Below, one piece after another: positions 52,334 through 61,099 of a stretch of 64,000 bases of DNA; position 1 is the first letter of the stretch; each line of letters begins with the position of its first letter. The stretch comes from CAWJFJ01 sp963800065 (GTDB taxonomy: Bacteria > Actinomycetota > Acidimicrobiia > Acidimicrobiales > UBA8190). A model generated the notes under the pieces. The model saw nothing but the letters and a program-made list of their open reading frames with translations, had not been told where the DNA came from and searched no databases. Position numbers and translations under genes: made by a program. The stretch lies in the NCBI GenBank assembly GCA_963800065.1, contig CAWCZO010000003.1:372001-436000 (forward strand). Direction: 5' to 3'.

Positions 52334-52771
52334 ATGACAATGAAAAGGCTCGGTCGGGGACTCGGCGTCGCGTCGATGGCTCTCGCCGCCGTGGGCGTTT
52401 TCTCTGTGGGCGTTTTCTCTGTGACCGCCTCTGCCGATTCCACCTGTTACACCGGCTGCTCGCCGCCGACGACGATCCAGACCCAGAGCGGAGGCGGGAG
52501 CGGGAGTCAGGGTGGAACCGGTGGCGGGGGAACGCGGCCGCCGGTGACGAAGTCCGGTGGGTCGGGATCCTCGGGCTCCTCCGGTTCGTCGGGCTCGGGT
52601 TCGTCGGGTGCCGGGGCCCGGACGACGGCGCAGTCGACCGGTTCGTCGGGGGGGAGCCTCCCGTTCACCGGGGCCGACGTCGAGGAGCTGACGGCCGGGG
52701 GTCTCGGGGCTCTTCTCGTCGGTGGGGCGCTCCTGCGACGGAGCCGCAACCGCCGCCGCGCCCAGACCTGA
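52334..52771 (+). CDS. secreted LPFTG-anchored low-complexity protein
   Basis: This 145-aa protein has a signal peptide, a short Cys-containing segment (STCYTGCSPP) and a Gly/Ser-rich stalk. A complete sorting signal follows: LPFTG, a hydrophobic stretch (ELTAGGLGALLVGGALL) and a basic tail (RRSRNRRRAQ). It should be attached to the cell wall by a sortase, but the only sortase-like gene in the window (16771) lacks the catalytic residues. The signal peptide contains a 15-bp tandem duplication (GTGGGCGTTTTCTCT twice from 52391). Confidence 0.8.
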   Translation: MTMKRLGRGLGVASMALAAVGVFSVGVFSVTASADSTCYTGCSPPTTIQTQSGGGSGSQGGTGGGGTRPPVTKSGGSGSSGSSGSSGSGSSGAGARTTAQSTGSSGGSLPFTGADVEELTAGGLGALLVGGALLRRSRNRRRAQT

Positions 52772-52893
52772 GCCGGGGCAGCCGGCCGCCCTCACCAGGG
52801 CCGGAGCCGTCGGGGACCGGGTCGGTCGCCGCCACCGTGGTCCTCTCCGTGGTGCCTCGCCACCCGCGGCCGTGACTCCAGGATCGGCGGGAA

Positions 52894-53640
52894 ATGACGA
52901 TACATTTCGTGATGCGTGCGTGGGGCCAGCGCGCCCCGATGCTCTTTCGTCGACGATGGGACCAGGGAACGGTGGACGAGACCTTTGACGGCTTGCGGGT
53001 GGGAACGGACCTGGTGGCCGTGGAGCACGTCGCCGAGTCGGTGGCCCGGTTCGGAGACCGGTACGTGGAACGGGTCTATACGGCCCACGAGGTGTCGTGT
53101 TGCCAGGGAGCACCCTCAGTGGTCGCCGCCGGGTTGGCGGCACGCTTCGCCGCCAAGGAGGCGACGATCAAGGTGCTCCGGCCCGTCGGTCATCAACCCG
53201 ACTGGCGCTCCATCGAGATCCGGCGTGATCCGGGCGGATGGTGCGCCCTGCACCTGACCGACGGTGCCGCCCGGATGGCGCGTGAACAGGGGATCAGCAA
53301 CCTGGCGGTGAGCCTCAGCCATGAGTCGGGGATGGCGGCCGCCGTGGTGGTGGCCGTCTGCGACACCGGCGGGGCGCGGGCCGCGATGCCGGCCGCGATG
53401 CCGGCAGGGACGCCGGCAGAGACGACGACTGTGAGAAGGAGAGGTAGCGATGGAGACCGAGATCAGGGAGATCCTGACCGAGCACGCCCGTCTCCCCGTC
53501 GAGATGAGCTCTCTCGACGACGACGCCGACCTCTACCAGGCCGGGATGACCTCACACGCGTCGGTCAGCGTGATGCTGGCGCTGGAGGACACCTTCGACA
53601 TCGAGTTCCCCGAGAGCATGCTGCGCAAGAGCACCTTTGA
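52894..53640 (+). CDS. AcpS-type 4'-phosphopantetheinyl transferase
   Basis: The core is a holo-ACP synthase: LRVGTDLVAVEHVAESVARF with the metal Asp, YTAHEVSCCQ, and LAARFAAKEATIKVL with the Glu/Lys pair. It would load phosphopantetheine on the carrier protein encoded next. The N-terminus is uncertain: ATG 52894 adds about 34 residues before the core and a GTG near 52973 is an alternative. The frame has no stop until 53640 and so runs 190 bases into the carrier-protein gene. A one-base shift near 53390-53440 would end it at TAG 53445, just before that gene. The C-terminal part should therefore be treated as doubtful. Confidence 0.8.
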   Translation: MTIHFVMRAWGQRAPMLFRRRWDQGTVDETFDGLRVGTDLVAVEHVAESVARFGDRYVERVYTAHEVSCCQGAPSVVAAGLAARFAAKEATIKVLRPVGHQPDWRSIEIRRDPGGWCALHLTDGAARMAREQGISNLAVSLSHESGMAAAVVVAVCDTGGARAAMPAAMPAGTPAETTTVRRRGSDGDRDQGDPDRARPSPRRDELSRRRRRPLPGRDDLTRVGQRDAGAGGHLRHRVPREHAAQEHL

Positions 53641-53698
53641 ATCGGTGTCCGCCATCAGCGCCGCGCTCACCTCTCTGGTCGGCGCGCCGGCGGAGTGA
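53450..53698 (+). CDS. acyl/aminoacyl carrier protein
   Basis: This 82-aa carrier protein has the phosphopantetheine Ser35 in the motif AGMTSHASVSVMLALED, where fatty-acid ACPs have DSL. The TS form, with the following FDIEFPESMLRK, matches the small carrier proteins that pair with class II aaRS-like amino acid:carrier-protein ligases in Bradyrhizobium and others. A GAAGGAGAGG ribosome binding site precedes ATG 53450. The genes around it encode the expected PPTase and ligase. Confidence 0.88.
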   Translation: METEIREILTEHARLPVEMSSLDDDADLYQAGMTSHASVSVMLALEDTFDIEFPESMLRKSTFESVSAISAALTSLVGAPAE

Positions 53699-53720
53699 CG
53701 TCACCGATGGCGTCGGGCCC

Positions 53721-54887
53721 ATGGCCGCGCTGACGTCGGATGCCGCCGGTCGCCTGCGAAACGAGGCGGCCCGGATCGGCGAGGAGGTGGCCGGACCGGC
53801 CGCCGACGACGTGGACCGCAAGGCGCGGTTCCCGTCCGAGGCCATGGAGGCGATGCGCTCGGCCCGGCTGCTGTCGGTCCTCGTCCCCCCCGACCTCGGC
53901 GGCGACGGCGTCAGGATCGGCGAGGTGGCGGAGGCGGTCGGCGTCCTGGCCCGGCACTGCGCCTCGACGGCCATGGTCTACGCCATGCACCAGATGCAGG
54001 TGGCCTGCCTCGTCCGCCACGGTCGCTCGGACCTCCTGAAGGACTTTCAGCGCGCCCTGGCCGACGGCCAGCTGCTCCTGGCCTCGGCCACCACCGAGAT
54101 CGGGGTGGGCGGTGACATCAGGACGAGCGTCTGCGCCGTCGAGGAGAAAGACGGTCGGTTCACCCTGGAGAAGAAGGCCCCGGTGATCTCCTACGGCGAG
54201 AACGCCGACGGCGTCCTGGCCACGGCCCGACGCTCGCCCGAGAGCCCACCCAACGATCAGGTGCTGGTCCTGTGCACGGCCCCGGGCCTGGCCCTCGAGG
54301 CCATCAGCGGGTGGGACACGCTCGGGTTCCGGGGGACATGCAGTCTGGGGTTCTCGTTGGAGGCCGAGGGGGACGTCCGGCAGGTGCTCGACGACCCCTT
54401 CTCCGAGATCGCCAGCCGGACGATGCTGCCCGTCTCCCATGTCCTGTGGAGCTCGGTGTGGCTGGGCCTGGCCTCGGCGGCGGTGGAGCGGGCCCGCCGG
54501 TTCGTACGGACCGAGGCGCGGAAGAACCCGGGGGTGACGTCGCCCGCCGCCGTGCGGTTGTCGGAGCTGATGACCGTCTTCCAGCAGATGGAGGCCCTCG
54601 TGCACGGCGCGGCGCGGACCTACGACGAGGTGTACGACGATCTCGAGACGCTGTCGGGGATGGGTTTCGCCATCGCCATGAACGGGCTCAAGGTCTCGGC
54701 GTCGACCCTGGTCGTCGACATCGTGGGGAAGGCGCTCACCATCTGCGGGATCGCCGGTTACCGGGAGGACTCGGCCTACAGCCTCGGACGCCTGCTGCGC
54801 GACGCCTACGGGGCGGCCGTGATGGTGAACAACGACCGGATCATCGCCAACAACGCCCAGATGCTCCTGGTGCACAAGGAGGACTGA
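53721..54887 (+). CDS. acyl-CoA dehydrogenase-like flavoprotein
   Basis: This 388-aa protein shows the acyl-CoA dehydrogenase layout: a helical N-terminus, a middle FAD-binding beta domain (LLASATTEIGVGGDIRTSV, GWDTLGFRGTCSLGF) and a helical C-terminal domain (ALTICGIAGYREDSAYSLGR, LLRDAYGAAVMV). In this setting it probably oxidises an aminoacyl or acyl group carried on the adjacent carrier protein rather than a CoA ester. It starts 22 bases after the carrier-protein gene and ends six bases before the ligase gene. Confidence 0.85.
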   Translation: MAALTSDAAGRLRNEAARIGEEVAGPAADDVDRKARFPSEAMEAMRSARLLSVLVPPDLGGDGVRIGEVAEAVGVLARHCASTAMVYAMHQMQVACLVRHGRSDLLKDFQRALADGQLLLASATTEIGVGGDIRTSVCAVEEKDGRFTLEKKAPVISYGENADGVLATARRSPESPPNDQVLVLCTAPGLALEAISGWDTLGFRGTCSLGFSLEAEGDVRQVLDDPFSEIASRTMLPVSHVLWSSVWLGLASAAVERARRFVRTEARKNPGVTSPAAVRLSELMTVFQQMEALVHGAARTYDEVYDDLETLSGMGFAIAMNGLKVSASTLVVDIVGKALTICGIAGYREDSAYSLGRLLRDAYGAAVMVNNDRIIANNAQMLLVHKED

Positions 54888-54892
54888 GAGGC

Positions 54893-55804
54893 GTGGCCGA
54901 TGACGACTACGGGACCTTTCGCCGGGAGCTGATCGACTCGGGACTGGTCCTCGACGCCGGGGTCGAGGGACTGTACGGCCGGTCGCTGGCCTACGAGGAG
55001 ATCGTCGCCGGGATCATCGCCCTCACCACCCGGACCGGCGCCGGCGACGGGGCCAGGACGGTGCACTTCCCGCCCGTGATCCCCCGGTGGCTGCTCGAGA
55101 GGACCGACTACCTGAAGTCGTTCCCCGACCTGACCGGATCGGTGCACACCTTCCGGGGCGACGACCGGCTGCACGTCCGGCTGCTGGCCCTGGTGGAGGA
55201 GGGCCAGGACTGGGTCGAGGTCCTCGAGCCGGCCGACGTGGTGCTGCGGCCCGCCGCCTGTCATCCCGTGTACCCGCTGTGCACGGGGGCGCCCCTGCCG
55301 GCGGGGGGACGGCGCTTCGAGGTGCACGGGTGGTGCTTCCGCCACGAGCCCAGCCCCGATCCGGCCCGGATGATGGCGTTCCGGATGCACGAGTTCGTCT
55401 ACGTCGGGGACCCCGCCGGTGCCGACGCCCACCGCGACGTGTGGCTGGAGCGGGGGACGCAGATGCTCGAGAGCCTCGGTCTGGAGATCGAGGTGGTGGT
55501 GGCCAACGACCCCTTCTTCGGGCGGGTGGGAAAGATGATGGCGGCCAACCAGCGCCAGGAGGCGCTCAAGCTCGAGTTCGTCACCCCCATCACGTCGGAG
55601 GAGTCACCCACGGCCATCTCGTCGGTCAACCGGCACCAGGACCACTTCGGGCTGACCTTCGGGATCACGTCGGCCGACGGGGCGGTGGCCCACTCGGCCT
55701 GCTTCGCCGTGGGGGTGGACCGCACCGCGTTGGCGCTGTTGCACAGGCACGGCCTCGACCCGGGAGCGTGGCCGTCGGAGGTCCGAACCCGGTTGTGGCC
55801 GTGA
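54893..55804 (+). CDS. amino acid:[carrier protein] ligase, class II aaRS-like
   Basis: This 303-aa protein is a stand-alone catalytic core related to atypical seryl-tRNA synthetases. It has class II motif 2 (GWCFRHEPS, FRHE at 149-152) and motif 3 (AVGVDRTALALL). A likely zinc triad is Cys130 (YPLCTG), Glu167 (MHEFVYVG) and Cys270 (SACFAVG). There is no tRNA-binding domain. Homologues in Bradyrhizobium and Agrobacterium activate glycine or alanine and load it on a carrier protein. The amino acid used here cannot be told. GTG 54893 follows GAGAGGC. Confidence 0.88.
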   Translation: MADDDYGTFRRELIDSGLVLDAGVEGLYGRSLAYEEIVAGIIALTTRTGAGDGARTVHFPPVIPRWLLERTDYLKSFPDLTGSVHTFRGDDRLHVRLLALVEEGQDWVEVLEPADVVLRPAACHPVYPLCTGAPLPAGGRRFEVHGWCFRHEPSPDPARMMAFRMHEFVYVGDPAGADAHRDVWLERGTQMLESLGLEIEVVVANDPFFGRVGKMMAANQRQEALKLEFVTPITSEESPTAISSVNRHQDHFGLTFGITSADGAVAHSACFAVGVDRTALALLHRHGLDPGAWPSEVRTRLWP

Positions 55805-55828
55805 GGCCGTCACCGTGAGCCGGTCGTC

Positions 55829-56806
55829 ATGAGACTGCAGATCTTCGACCTCGACCCGGCCACCTACCGCCCCCACCGGCTGCACGCCCCCGACCGGAAC
55901 TGGACCGAGACCAACTGCTGGCTCGACATGATGATCGAGGTGCTCCACGTGCTCGGCCTCGATCCGGTGGCGGCGCTCCCGGGGACGCTCAGCGCCGACT
56001 TCGACGGCGACCAGTGGGGCCTGTTCAAGTTCCCCCTCGAGGATCTGCGGGTGCTGTTCGGGCTGGAGGTGTCCGAGATGTACGTCTGGCGACCGGTGAT
56101 CGACCACGTGGCCGACCACCTGTCCCAGGGTCACCTCCTCACCGTCGAGGTGGACGCCTGGTATCTCCCCGACACGGCCGGGATCACCTACGGGCTCGAC
56201 CACGCCAAGACGGGGATCGTGATGCAGATGCTCGACCGGTCCGACCGGCGGCTCGGCTACTTCCACAACGCCGGCTACTTCGAGCTGGGCGGAGACGATT
56301 TCGACGGCATCTTCCACCTGCCCGACGGACGCGACCCGAACGTCCTTCTCCCCTACGTGGAGATCGTGAAGCTCGACCGGGTCCGCCACGACGACGACGG
56401 TCGGCTGCTCGAGACCGTGGTGGCCCTGACCAAGGACCACCTGGCCCGCCGGCCGGCCACCAACCCCGTGGCGCGGATGCGGGCCCGGATCGAGGCCGAT
56501 CTCGGATGGCTGGCCTCGGAGGGTGACGCCACCTTCCATCCCTACGCCTTCGGGACGTGCCGCCAGTGCGGGGCCAACGCCGAGGTGGCGGGGACCTTCG
56601 TCGGTTGGCTGGACGAGCGCGACGGCGGCGGCCTCGACAAGGCGGCCGGCGCTTTCGAGGTCATCGCCGCCACGGCCAAGGGACTCGAGTTCTCGCTGGC
56701 CCGCGCCGCGCGGGGCCGGACGGTGGATCTGGCCCCCCCGTTCGAGAAGATGGAGATGGCGTGGGACACGGCCATGGACATCCTGGTGGAGCGCTATGGG
56801 ACATGA
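55829..56806 (+). CDS. DUF1839 family protein
   Basis: This 325-aa protein begins RLQIFDLDPATYRPHRLHAP, then DRNWTETNCWLDMMIEVLHV, and continues with WGLFKFPLEDLRVLFGLEVS and VDAWYLPDTAGITYGLDHAK. This agrees with DUF1839, a family I recall as regularly neighbouring the aa:CP ligase. The Cys/His pattern (NCWLDM, DHAKTG) is reminiscent of BtrH-like acyltransferases that move an aminoacyl group from a carrier protein to an acceptor; that is an inference. A CRQCG pair lies near residue 246. It overlaps the following gene. Confidence 0.75.
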   Translation: MRLQIFDLDPATYRPHRLHAPDRNWTETNCWLDMMIEVLHVLGLDPVAALPGTLSADFDGDQWGLFKFPLEDLRVLFGLEVSEMYVWRPVIDHVADHLSQGHLLTVEVDAWYLPDTAGITYGLDHAKTGIVMQMLDRSDRRLGYFHNAGYFELGGDDFDGIFHLPDGRDPNVLLPYVEIVKLDRVRHDDDGRLLETVVALTKDHLARRPATNPVARMRARIEADLGWLASEGDATFHPYAFGTCRQCGANAEVAGTFVGWLDERDGGGLDKAAGAFEVIAATAKGLEFSLARAARGRTVDLAPPFEKMEMAWDTAMDILVERYGT

Positions 56807-59315
56807 CCTGTTGGCGGGGGCGACGTGGTCGTGCTGTTCCACCGCACCCGGCGCCGCCGAATCGCCGGACGGGCTCGACGCCCTCCCGGTGTCGTGGACG
56901 GCGGCGATCGTCCCGGGGACGGCCGCCGCCGCCGTGGCCGCCACCTCCGGGTGGTCGCCGACGACGGCGATCGACTTCGACGCCTCGGACTGGTGGTTCC
57001 GCTGCCGGCTCCCCGCTGGCGGCGACGGGGCCTGGACGCTGACGCTCGAGGGCTTGGCCACCGTGGCCGACGTGTGGTTCCGGGGCGAGCACGTGCTGCA
57101 CAGCGAGAACATGTTCGTCCCCGGCCGCGTGCCGCTCGCCGCCGTGGCCGCCGGCGACGACATCGTGGTGCGCTTCGCCGCCCTCGCCCCCCTGCTCGGG
57201 GCGCGCCGGCCCCGGCCCCGGTGGAAGACGCAGATGGTCGACCATCAGGGGTTGCGGTGGTTCCGGACCACCTTCCTCGGGCGTCAACCGGGATGGGCCG
57301 TCACGCCCGCCCCCGTCGGTCCGTGGCGCCCCGTCCGTCTCGAGCCGGCCGGGCCGGCGGTGGTGGGGCGCCGGGTGGTGGCCACCTGTGGCGACGACGG
57401 GACCGGGGTGGTGTCGGTGATGGTACGCCTGGCCGGTGGTGCCGACGGCCCCGGCCACGCCGCGCCGGGGACGGCCCGGGCGGTCGTGCGGCGCGTCGAC
57501 ACCTCGGCCCCGGCCACGGCGGAGGTCGAGGGGCCGCTCGCCGTGCGGGTCGAGGGCGCCGAGCTGGTGGTCGAAGGAGAGGTGGTGGTGCCGGGGATCG
57601 AGCGGTGGTGGCCGCACACCCACGGCCCCCAGCCCCTGTACGGGGTCAGCCTCGAGGTGGGCGACACCACCGTCGACGCCGGGCGCGTCGGTTTCCGGAC
57701 GGTCGTGCTCGACCGCGCCGACGGGGCGTTCACCCTGGCCGTGAACGGGGTGGAGGTGTTCTGCCGAGGGGCGTGCTGGTGGCCCGTCGATCCGATCGGT
57801 CTGCACGCCGGGGACGACGATCTGCGGTCCACGTTGGAACTCGTGGTCCGGGCCCACATGAACATGGTGCGGATCCCGGGAGGGACCGTCTACGAGGACG
57901 CGCGCTTCTGGGACCTCTGCGACGAGTTGGGGATCATGGTGTGGCAGGACTGCATGCTGGGTTATGTCGACCCGCCCGGGGACGAGACGTTCACCGTCGC
58001 CGTGGTGTCCGAGCTGGAGCACGTGTTCGGGGAGTTGGGGGGCCGGCCCGCCCTGGCCGTGCTGTGCGGGGGGCAGGAGATCGAGGAGCAGGCCGCCATG
58101 TTCGGGCTCCCCCGCCCGACGTGGGACTGCCCGCTCACCACGACCACCATCCCGGAGAGGGCGGCGCTGGATCTGCCCGGCGTGCCCTACGTCACCTCCA
58201 GCCCCACCGGGGGCGAACTGCCCTTCCAACCCGACGGCGGGGACTGTCACTACTGGGGCGTGGGCTCCTACCTGCGCCCGCCCGACGACGCCCGGCGGGC
58301 CGGGATCCGCTTCATGAGCGAGGGGATGGGATTCGCCATCCCGCCCGAACGGCAGACGGTGGACGAGGCGTGCGGCGGGGCCGGGCGCGCCGGCCACGAC
58401 CCACGGTGGAAGCAGGCGTTGCACCACGACACGGGCCGGTCGTGGGACCTGGAGGACGTGCGGGACTTCTACGTCGGGGAGCTGTTCGGGATCGACCCCC
58501 ACCTGCTGCGCTACGTCGACCCCGAGAGGGCGCTCGACCTGGGGCGCGCCGCCGTGGCCGAGTTGTTCTCGCGCACCCTGAGCGAGTGGCGTCGTCCGGG
58601 GTCCCCGTGCGCCGGGGGGCTGCAGGTGGCCCTGCGGGACCTCGTGCCGGGGGCCGGCTGGGGAGTGATCGACGCCCTGGGGAGGCCCAAGGCGCCGTGG
58701 TTCGCGCTGCGGCGGGTGCTGGCGCCGGTGGCCGTGCTCGTCACCGACGAAGGTCTGAACGGTCTGCATCTCCATCTGGTGAACGACACCGCCGCCGCCT
58801 TCGCCGGATCGGTGAAGGTCGAGCTGTTCGCCCGCGGCGAGCTGCGGGTGGAGGAGGCCGTCCGGGCCGTCGAGATCCCCGCCCGGGGCCACCTGGTGCT
58901 CGAGGCGGCAGCCATGTTCGACGGATTCCGGGACCTGAGCTACGCCTACCGCTTCGGCCCCCCGGCCTACGACGTGGTGGCGGCCGGACTGGCCGACGGC
59001 ACCGGAGGGATCGTCAGTGAGGTCGTCCACCTCCCGTCGGGTCTGGCCCGCCCCCACGAGTCGGAGATCGGCCTGGCGGCGACGGCCAGTCCCGGGGCCG
59101 AGGGGGCCTGGTCCCTGACGGTGACGACCGGGCGGTTCGCCCAGTGGGTGGTGGTCGAGGTCCCCGGGTTCGTGCCCTCGGACTCGTGGTTCCATCTGCC
59201 GCCGGGCGCCAGTCGGACCGTGACGCTGCTGCGGTCCGACGGCGCCGAGCGCCCGTCCGGTCTCGTCCGGGCCCTCAACGCCCAGGCGACGGCGCGGATA
59301 CGACTCGAGCCGTGA
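56796..59315 (+). CDS. glycoside hydrolase family 2 (beta-mannosidase-like) protein
   Basis: This 839-aa protein has a GH2 architecture: a jelly-roll start (DFDASDWWFRCRLPAGG), a sandwich domain (VGPWRPVRLEPAGPAVVG), a TIM-barrel segment (VNGVEVFCRGACWWPVDPIG, HMNMVRIPGGTVYED, DELGIMVWQDCMLGYVDPPG) and C-terminal beta domains. The acid/base Glu usually found in GNNE appears in GGQEIEEQ. The ATG overlaps the DUF1839 stop by 11 bases. No signal peptide is seen, so it acts in the cytoplasm. A glycosidase coupled to carrier-protein genes suggests a glycosylated or sugar-derived substrate. Confidence 0.8.
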   Translation: MGHDLLAGATWSCCSTAPGAAESPDGLDALPVSWTAAIVPGTAAAAVAATSGWSPTTAIDFDASDWWFRCRLPAGGDGAWTLTLEGLATVADVWFRGEHVLHSENMFVPGRVPLAAVAAGDDIVVRFAALAPLLGARRPRPRWKTQMVDHQGLRWFRTTFLGRQPGWAVTPAPVGPWRPVRLEPAGPAVVGRRVVATCGDDGTGVVSVMVRLAGGADGPGHAAPGTARAVVRRVDTSAPATAEVEGPLAVRVEGAELVVEGEVVVPGIERWWPHTHGPQPLYGVSLEVGDTTVDAGRVGFRTVVLDRADGAFTLAVNGVEVFCRGACWWPVDPIGLHAGDDDLRSTLELVVRAHMNMVRIPGGTVYEDARFWDLCDELGIMVWQDCMLGYVDPPGDETFTVAVVSELEHVFGELGGRPALAVLCGGQEIEEQAAMFGLPRPTWDCPLTTTTIPERAALDLPGVPYVTSSPTGGELPFQPDGGDCHYWGVGSYLRPPDDARRAGIRFMSEGMGFAIPPERQTVDEACGGAGRAGHDPRWKQALHHDTGRSWDLEDVRDFYVGELFGIDPHLLRYVDPERALDLGRAAVAELFSRTLSEWRRPGSPCAGGLQVALRDLVPGAGWGVIDALGRPKAPWFALRRVLAPVAVLVTDEGLNGLHLHLVNDTAAAFAGSVKVELFARGELRVEEAVRAVEIPARGHLVLEAAAMFDGFRDLSYAYRFGPPAYDVVAAGLADGTGGIVSEVVHLPSGLARPHESEIGLAATASPGAEGAWSLTVTTGRFAQWVVVEVPGFVPSDSWFHLPPGASRTVTLLRSDGAERPSGLVRALNAQATARIRLEP

Positions 59316-61057
59316 CCTCCCGGGCCCTGTGGTTCGGCCCCGAGGAGCGCCCCCTCTTCGGGTGGCTGGAGACGCCGGAGGGGGGGAGGGTCCGGGGCGC
59401 CGTGGTGCTGTGTCCTCCGCTCGGCCTGGAAGGGGTGTGCTCGGCGCGGGCCTTCCGCCATCTGGCCGAGCGGCTGGCCGGGGTCGGACTGGCGACGGTG
59501 CGCGTCGACTACGACGGGACGGGGGACTCGGCCGGGGGGCAGGACGACCCGGGCCGTGTCGAGGCGTGGCTGGCCAGTGTCCGCTGCGCCGTCGATTTCG
59601 TGAAGACGGCCGGGGCCCCGCTGGTGGTGGTGGTGGGGATGCGCGTCGGGGCGACGATCGCCGCCTGCGAGGTGGCGCGGGGCGGCGGTGTGGACGGGGT
59701 CGTCCTGTGGGACCCGTGCGCCTCGGGCCGTTCCTACCTGCGCGAGCAGCAGGCCCTCGGGCTCTTCAGCCTGGGGGCGAAGGGAGCCGACGACGGGTCG
59801 GTCGAGATTCCCGGGATCGTCTTCGGCGCCGACACCGTCAGGGAGTTGGACGGCCTCTCGATCGCCGCCACCGAGGGCCCGCTGGCCGATCGCGTCCTGG
59901 TGCTCGTCCGCCCGGAACGGCCGGCGAACAAGGCCATGAGGACGCGCCTCGAGATGGACCACGTGGAATGGGGTCCGGCGGAGGGCCAGGCGGCCTTCGT
60001 GGACGTCGAGCCGTTCGAGGTCCGCGAGCCGGTGGCCACCGTGGAGGCGGTGATCTCGTGGGTGTCGGCGACGGCGGGTCGGCGGGAGGCGGCGTTCTCG
60101 GTGTCCGCCGGTGGCGGCGCCACGACCGGCGGGACCGCCGACGCCGACCGGACGGTGGCCACCGTCGACGGCGACGGCCGGGCCGTCGTGGAGCGGATCG
60201 TGACCATCGGGGAGCAGAAGCTGTTCGGGATCGTGTCGGAGCCCGCCGAGCCGGCCGCGCCGGGGCGACCGACGGTGATCCTGCTGAACGCCGGGATCAT
60301 CGACCACGTGGGCCCGTCGCGGCTGTGGGTGGACTTCGCCCGCCGGTGGGCGGCCGGCGGCGTCCGGGTGTTGCGGTTCGACCTGAGCGGGCTGGGCTTC
60401 AGCCCGGCCCGGGAAGGACAACGCGAGGACGAGATGTACCCGCCCGAGGCGTTCGACGATCTGGCCGCGGCCGTCGCCGTCATGGCGGGCGACGCCCGCC
60501 GGGACGTGATCCTCACCGGGCTGTGCTCCGGGGGCTACCACTCCATCGAGGGGGGGATCGCCCTCGGGGTGGGCCACGTGTGCGTGATCAATCCCATCCT
60601 GACGGCCCGGCCGTCGGAGATCCGGAGCGGGGAGGGCGACGGGCGGACACCGGAGATCGACGCCCGCCGGCAGGCCACGACGGCGCGGCGGCGGTGGGTG
60701 CGCGCCCTGCCGGCCCACGATCTGCTGGGGAGCATCGTCGACCGGCTTCCCGACGCCGCCTGGTGGATCATCAATCGGGTGGCCGTGGCCAGCCCGCCCG
60801 CCCGGATCATCGGGAGACTGGTGGACAGCGGGACCGATACCTACGTCGTGTGCGGCGACTCCGAAGCCCGGGTGATGCGTCGCGGCCAGGCCGCCGCCTT
60901 TCGGCGGCTGGCCCGGTCCGGACGCTTCCATCTCGAGGTGATGCCGGGCATCGACCACGAGCTGTTCGCCCGCGCCTCGCGCGATCGGGTCGGTCCGGTG
61001 GTCACCGAGAGGATCTTGGGATCGGTGGCCACGACGGAACCGGCCCGTCGCCCGTGA
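59312..61057 (+). CDS. tandem alpha/beta hydrolase with atypical nucleophiles
   Basis: This 581-aa protein contains two alpha/beta-hydrolase domains. The first (CPPLGLEGVCSARAFRHLA, VRVDYDGTGDSAGG) has GMRVG where the nucleophile elbow GxSxG should be. The second (VILLNAGIIDHVGPSRLWVD, RFDLSGLGFSPAR) has GLCSG, which puts Cys at the nucleophile place, and a final His in GIDHELF. Both resemble hydrolases associated with exosortase and polysaccharide loci. It starts in a GTGA overlap with the GH2 gene, so it ends the carrier-protein operon. It could release or transfer the carrier-bound product. Confidence 0.75.
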   Translation: MTSRALWFGPEERPLFGWLETPEGGRVRGAVVLCPPLGLEGVCSARAFRHLAERLAGVGLATVRVDYDGTGDSAGGQDDPGRVEAWLASVRCAVDFVKTAGAPLVVVVGMRVGATIAACEVARGGGVDGVVLWDPCASGRSYLREQQALGLFSLGAKGADDGSVEIPGIVFGADTVRELDGLSIAATEGPLADRVLVLVRPERPANKAMRTRLEMDHVEWGPAEGQAAFVDVEPFEVREPVATVEAVISWVSATAGRREAAFSVSAGGGATTGGTADADRTVATVDGDGRAVVERIVTIGEQKLFGIVSEPAEPAAPGRPTVILLNAGIIDHVGPSRLWVDFARRWAAGGVRVLRFDLSGLGFSPAREGQREDEMYPPEAFDDLAAAVAVMAGDARRDVILTGLCSGGYHSIEGGIALGVGHVCVINPILTARPSEIRSGEGDGRTPEIDARRQATTARRRWVRALPAHDLLGSIVDRLPDAAWWIINRVAVASPPARIIGRLVDSGTDTYVVCGDSEARVMRRGQAAAFRRLARSGRFHLEVMPGIDHELFARASRDRVGPVVTERILGSVATTEPARRP

Positions 61058-61099
61058 CGCGGAACACCTGAAGGAAAAATCAGAAGATCAGTGGTGCGA

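Noticed and set aside
56661..59195. Long antisense open frame opposite the GH2 gene
   Set aside because: It is a shadow of GC-rich codons; the product is rich in Gly, Pro, Arg and His without motifs.
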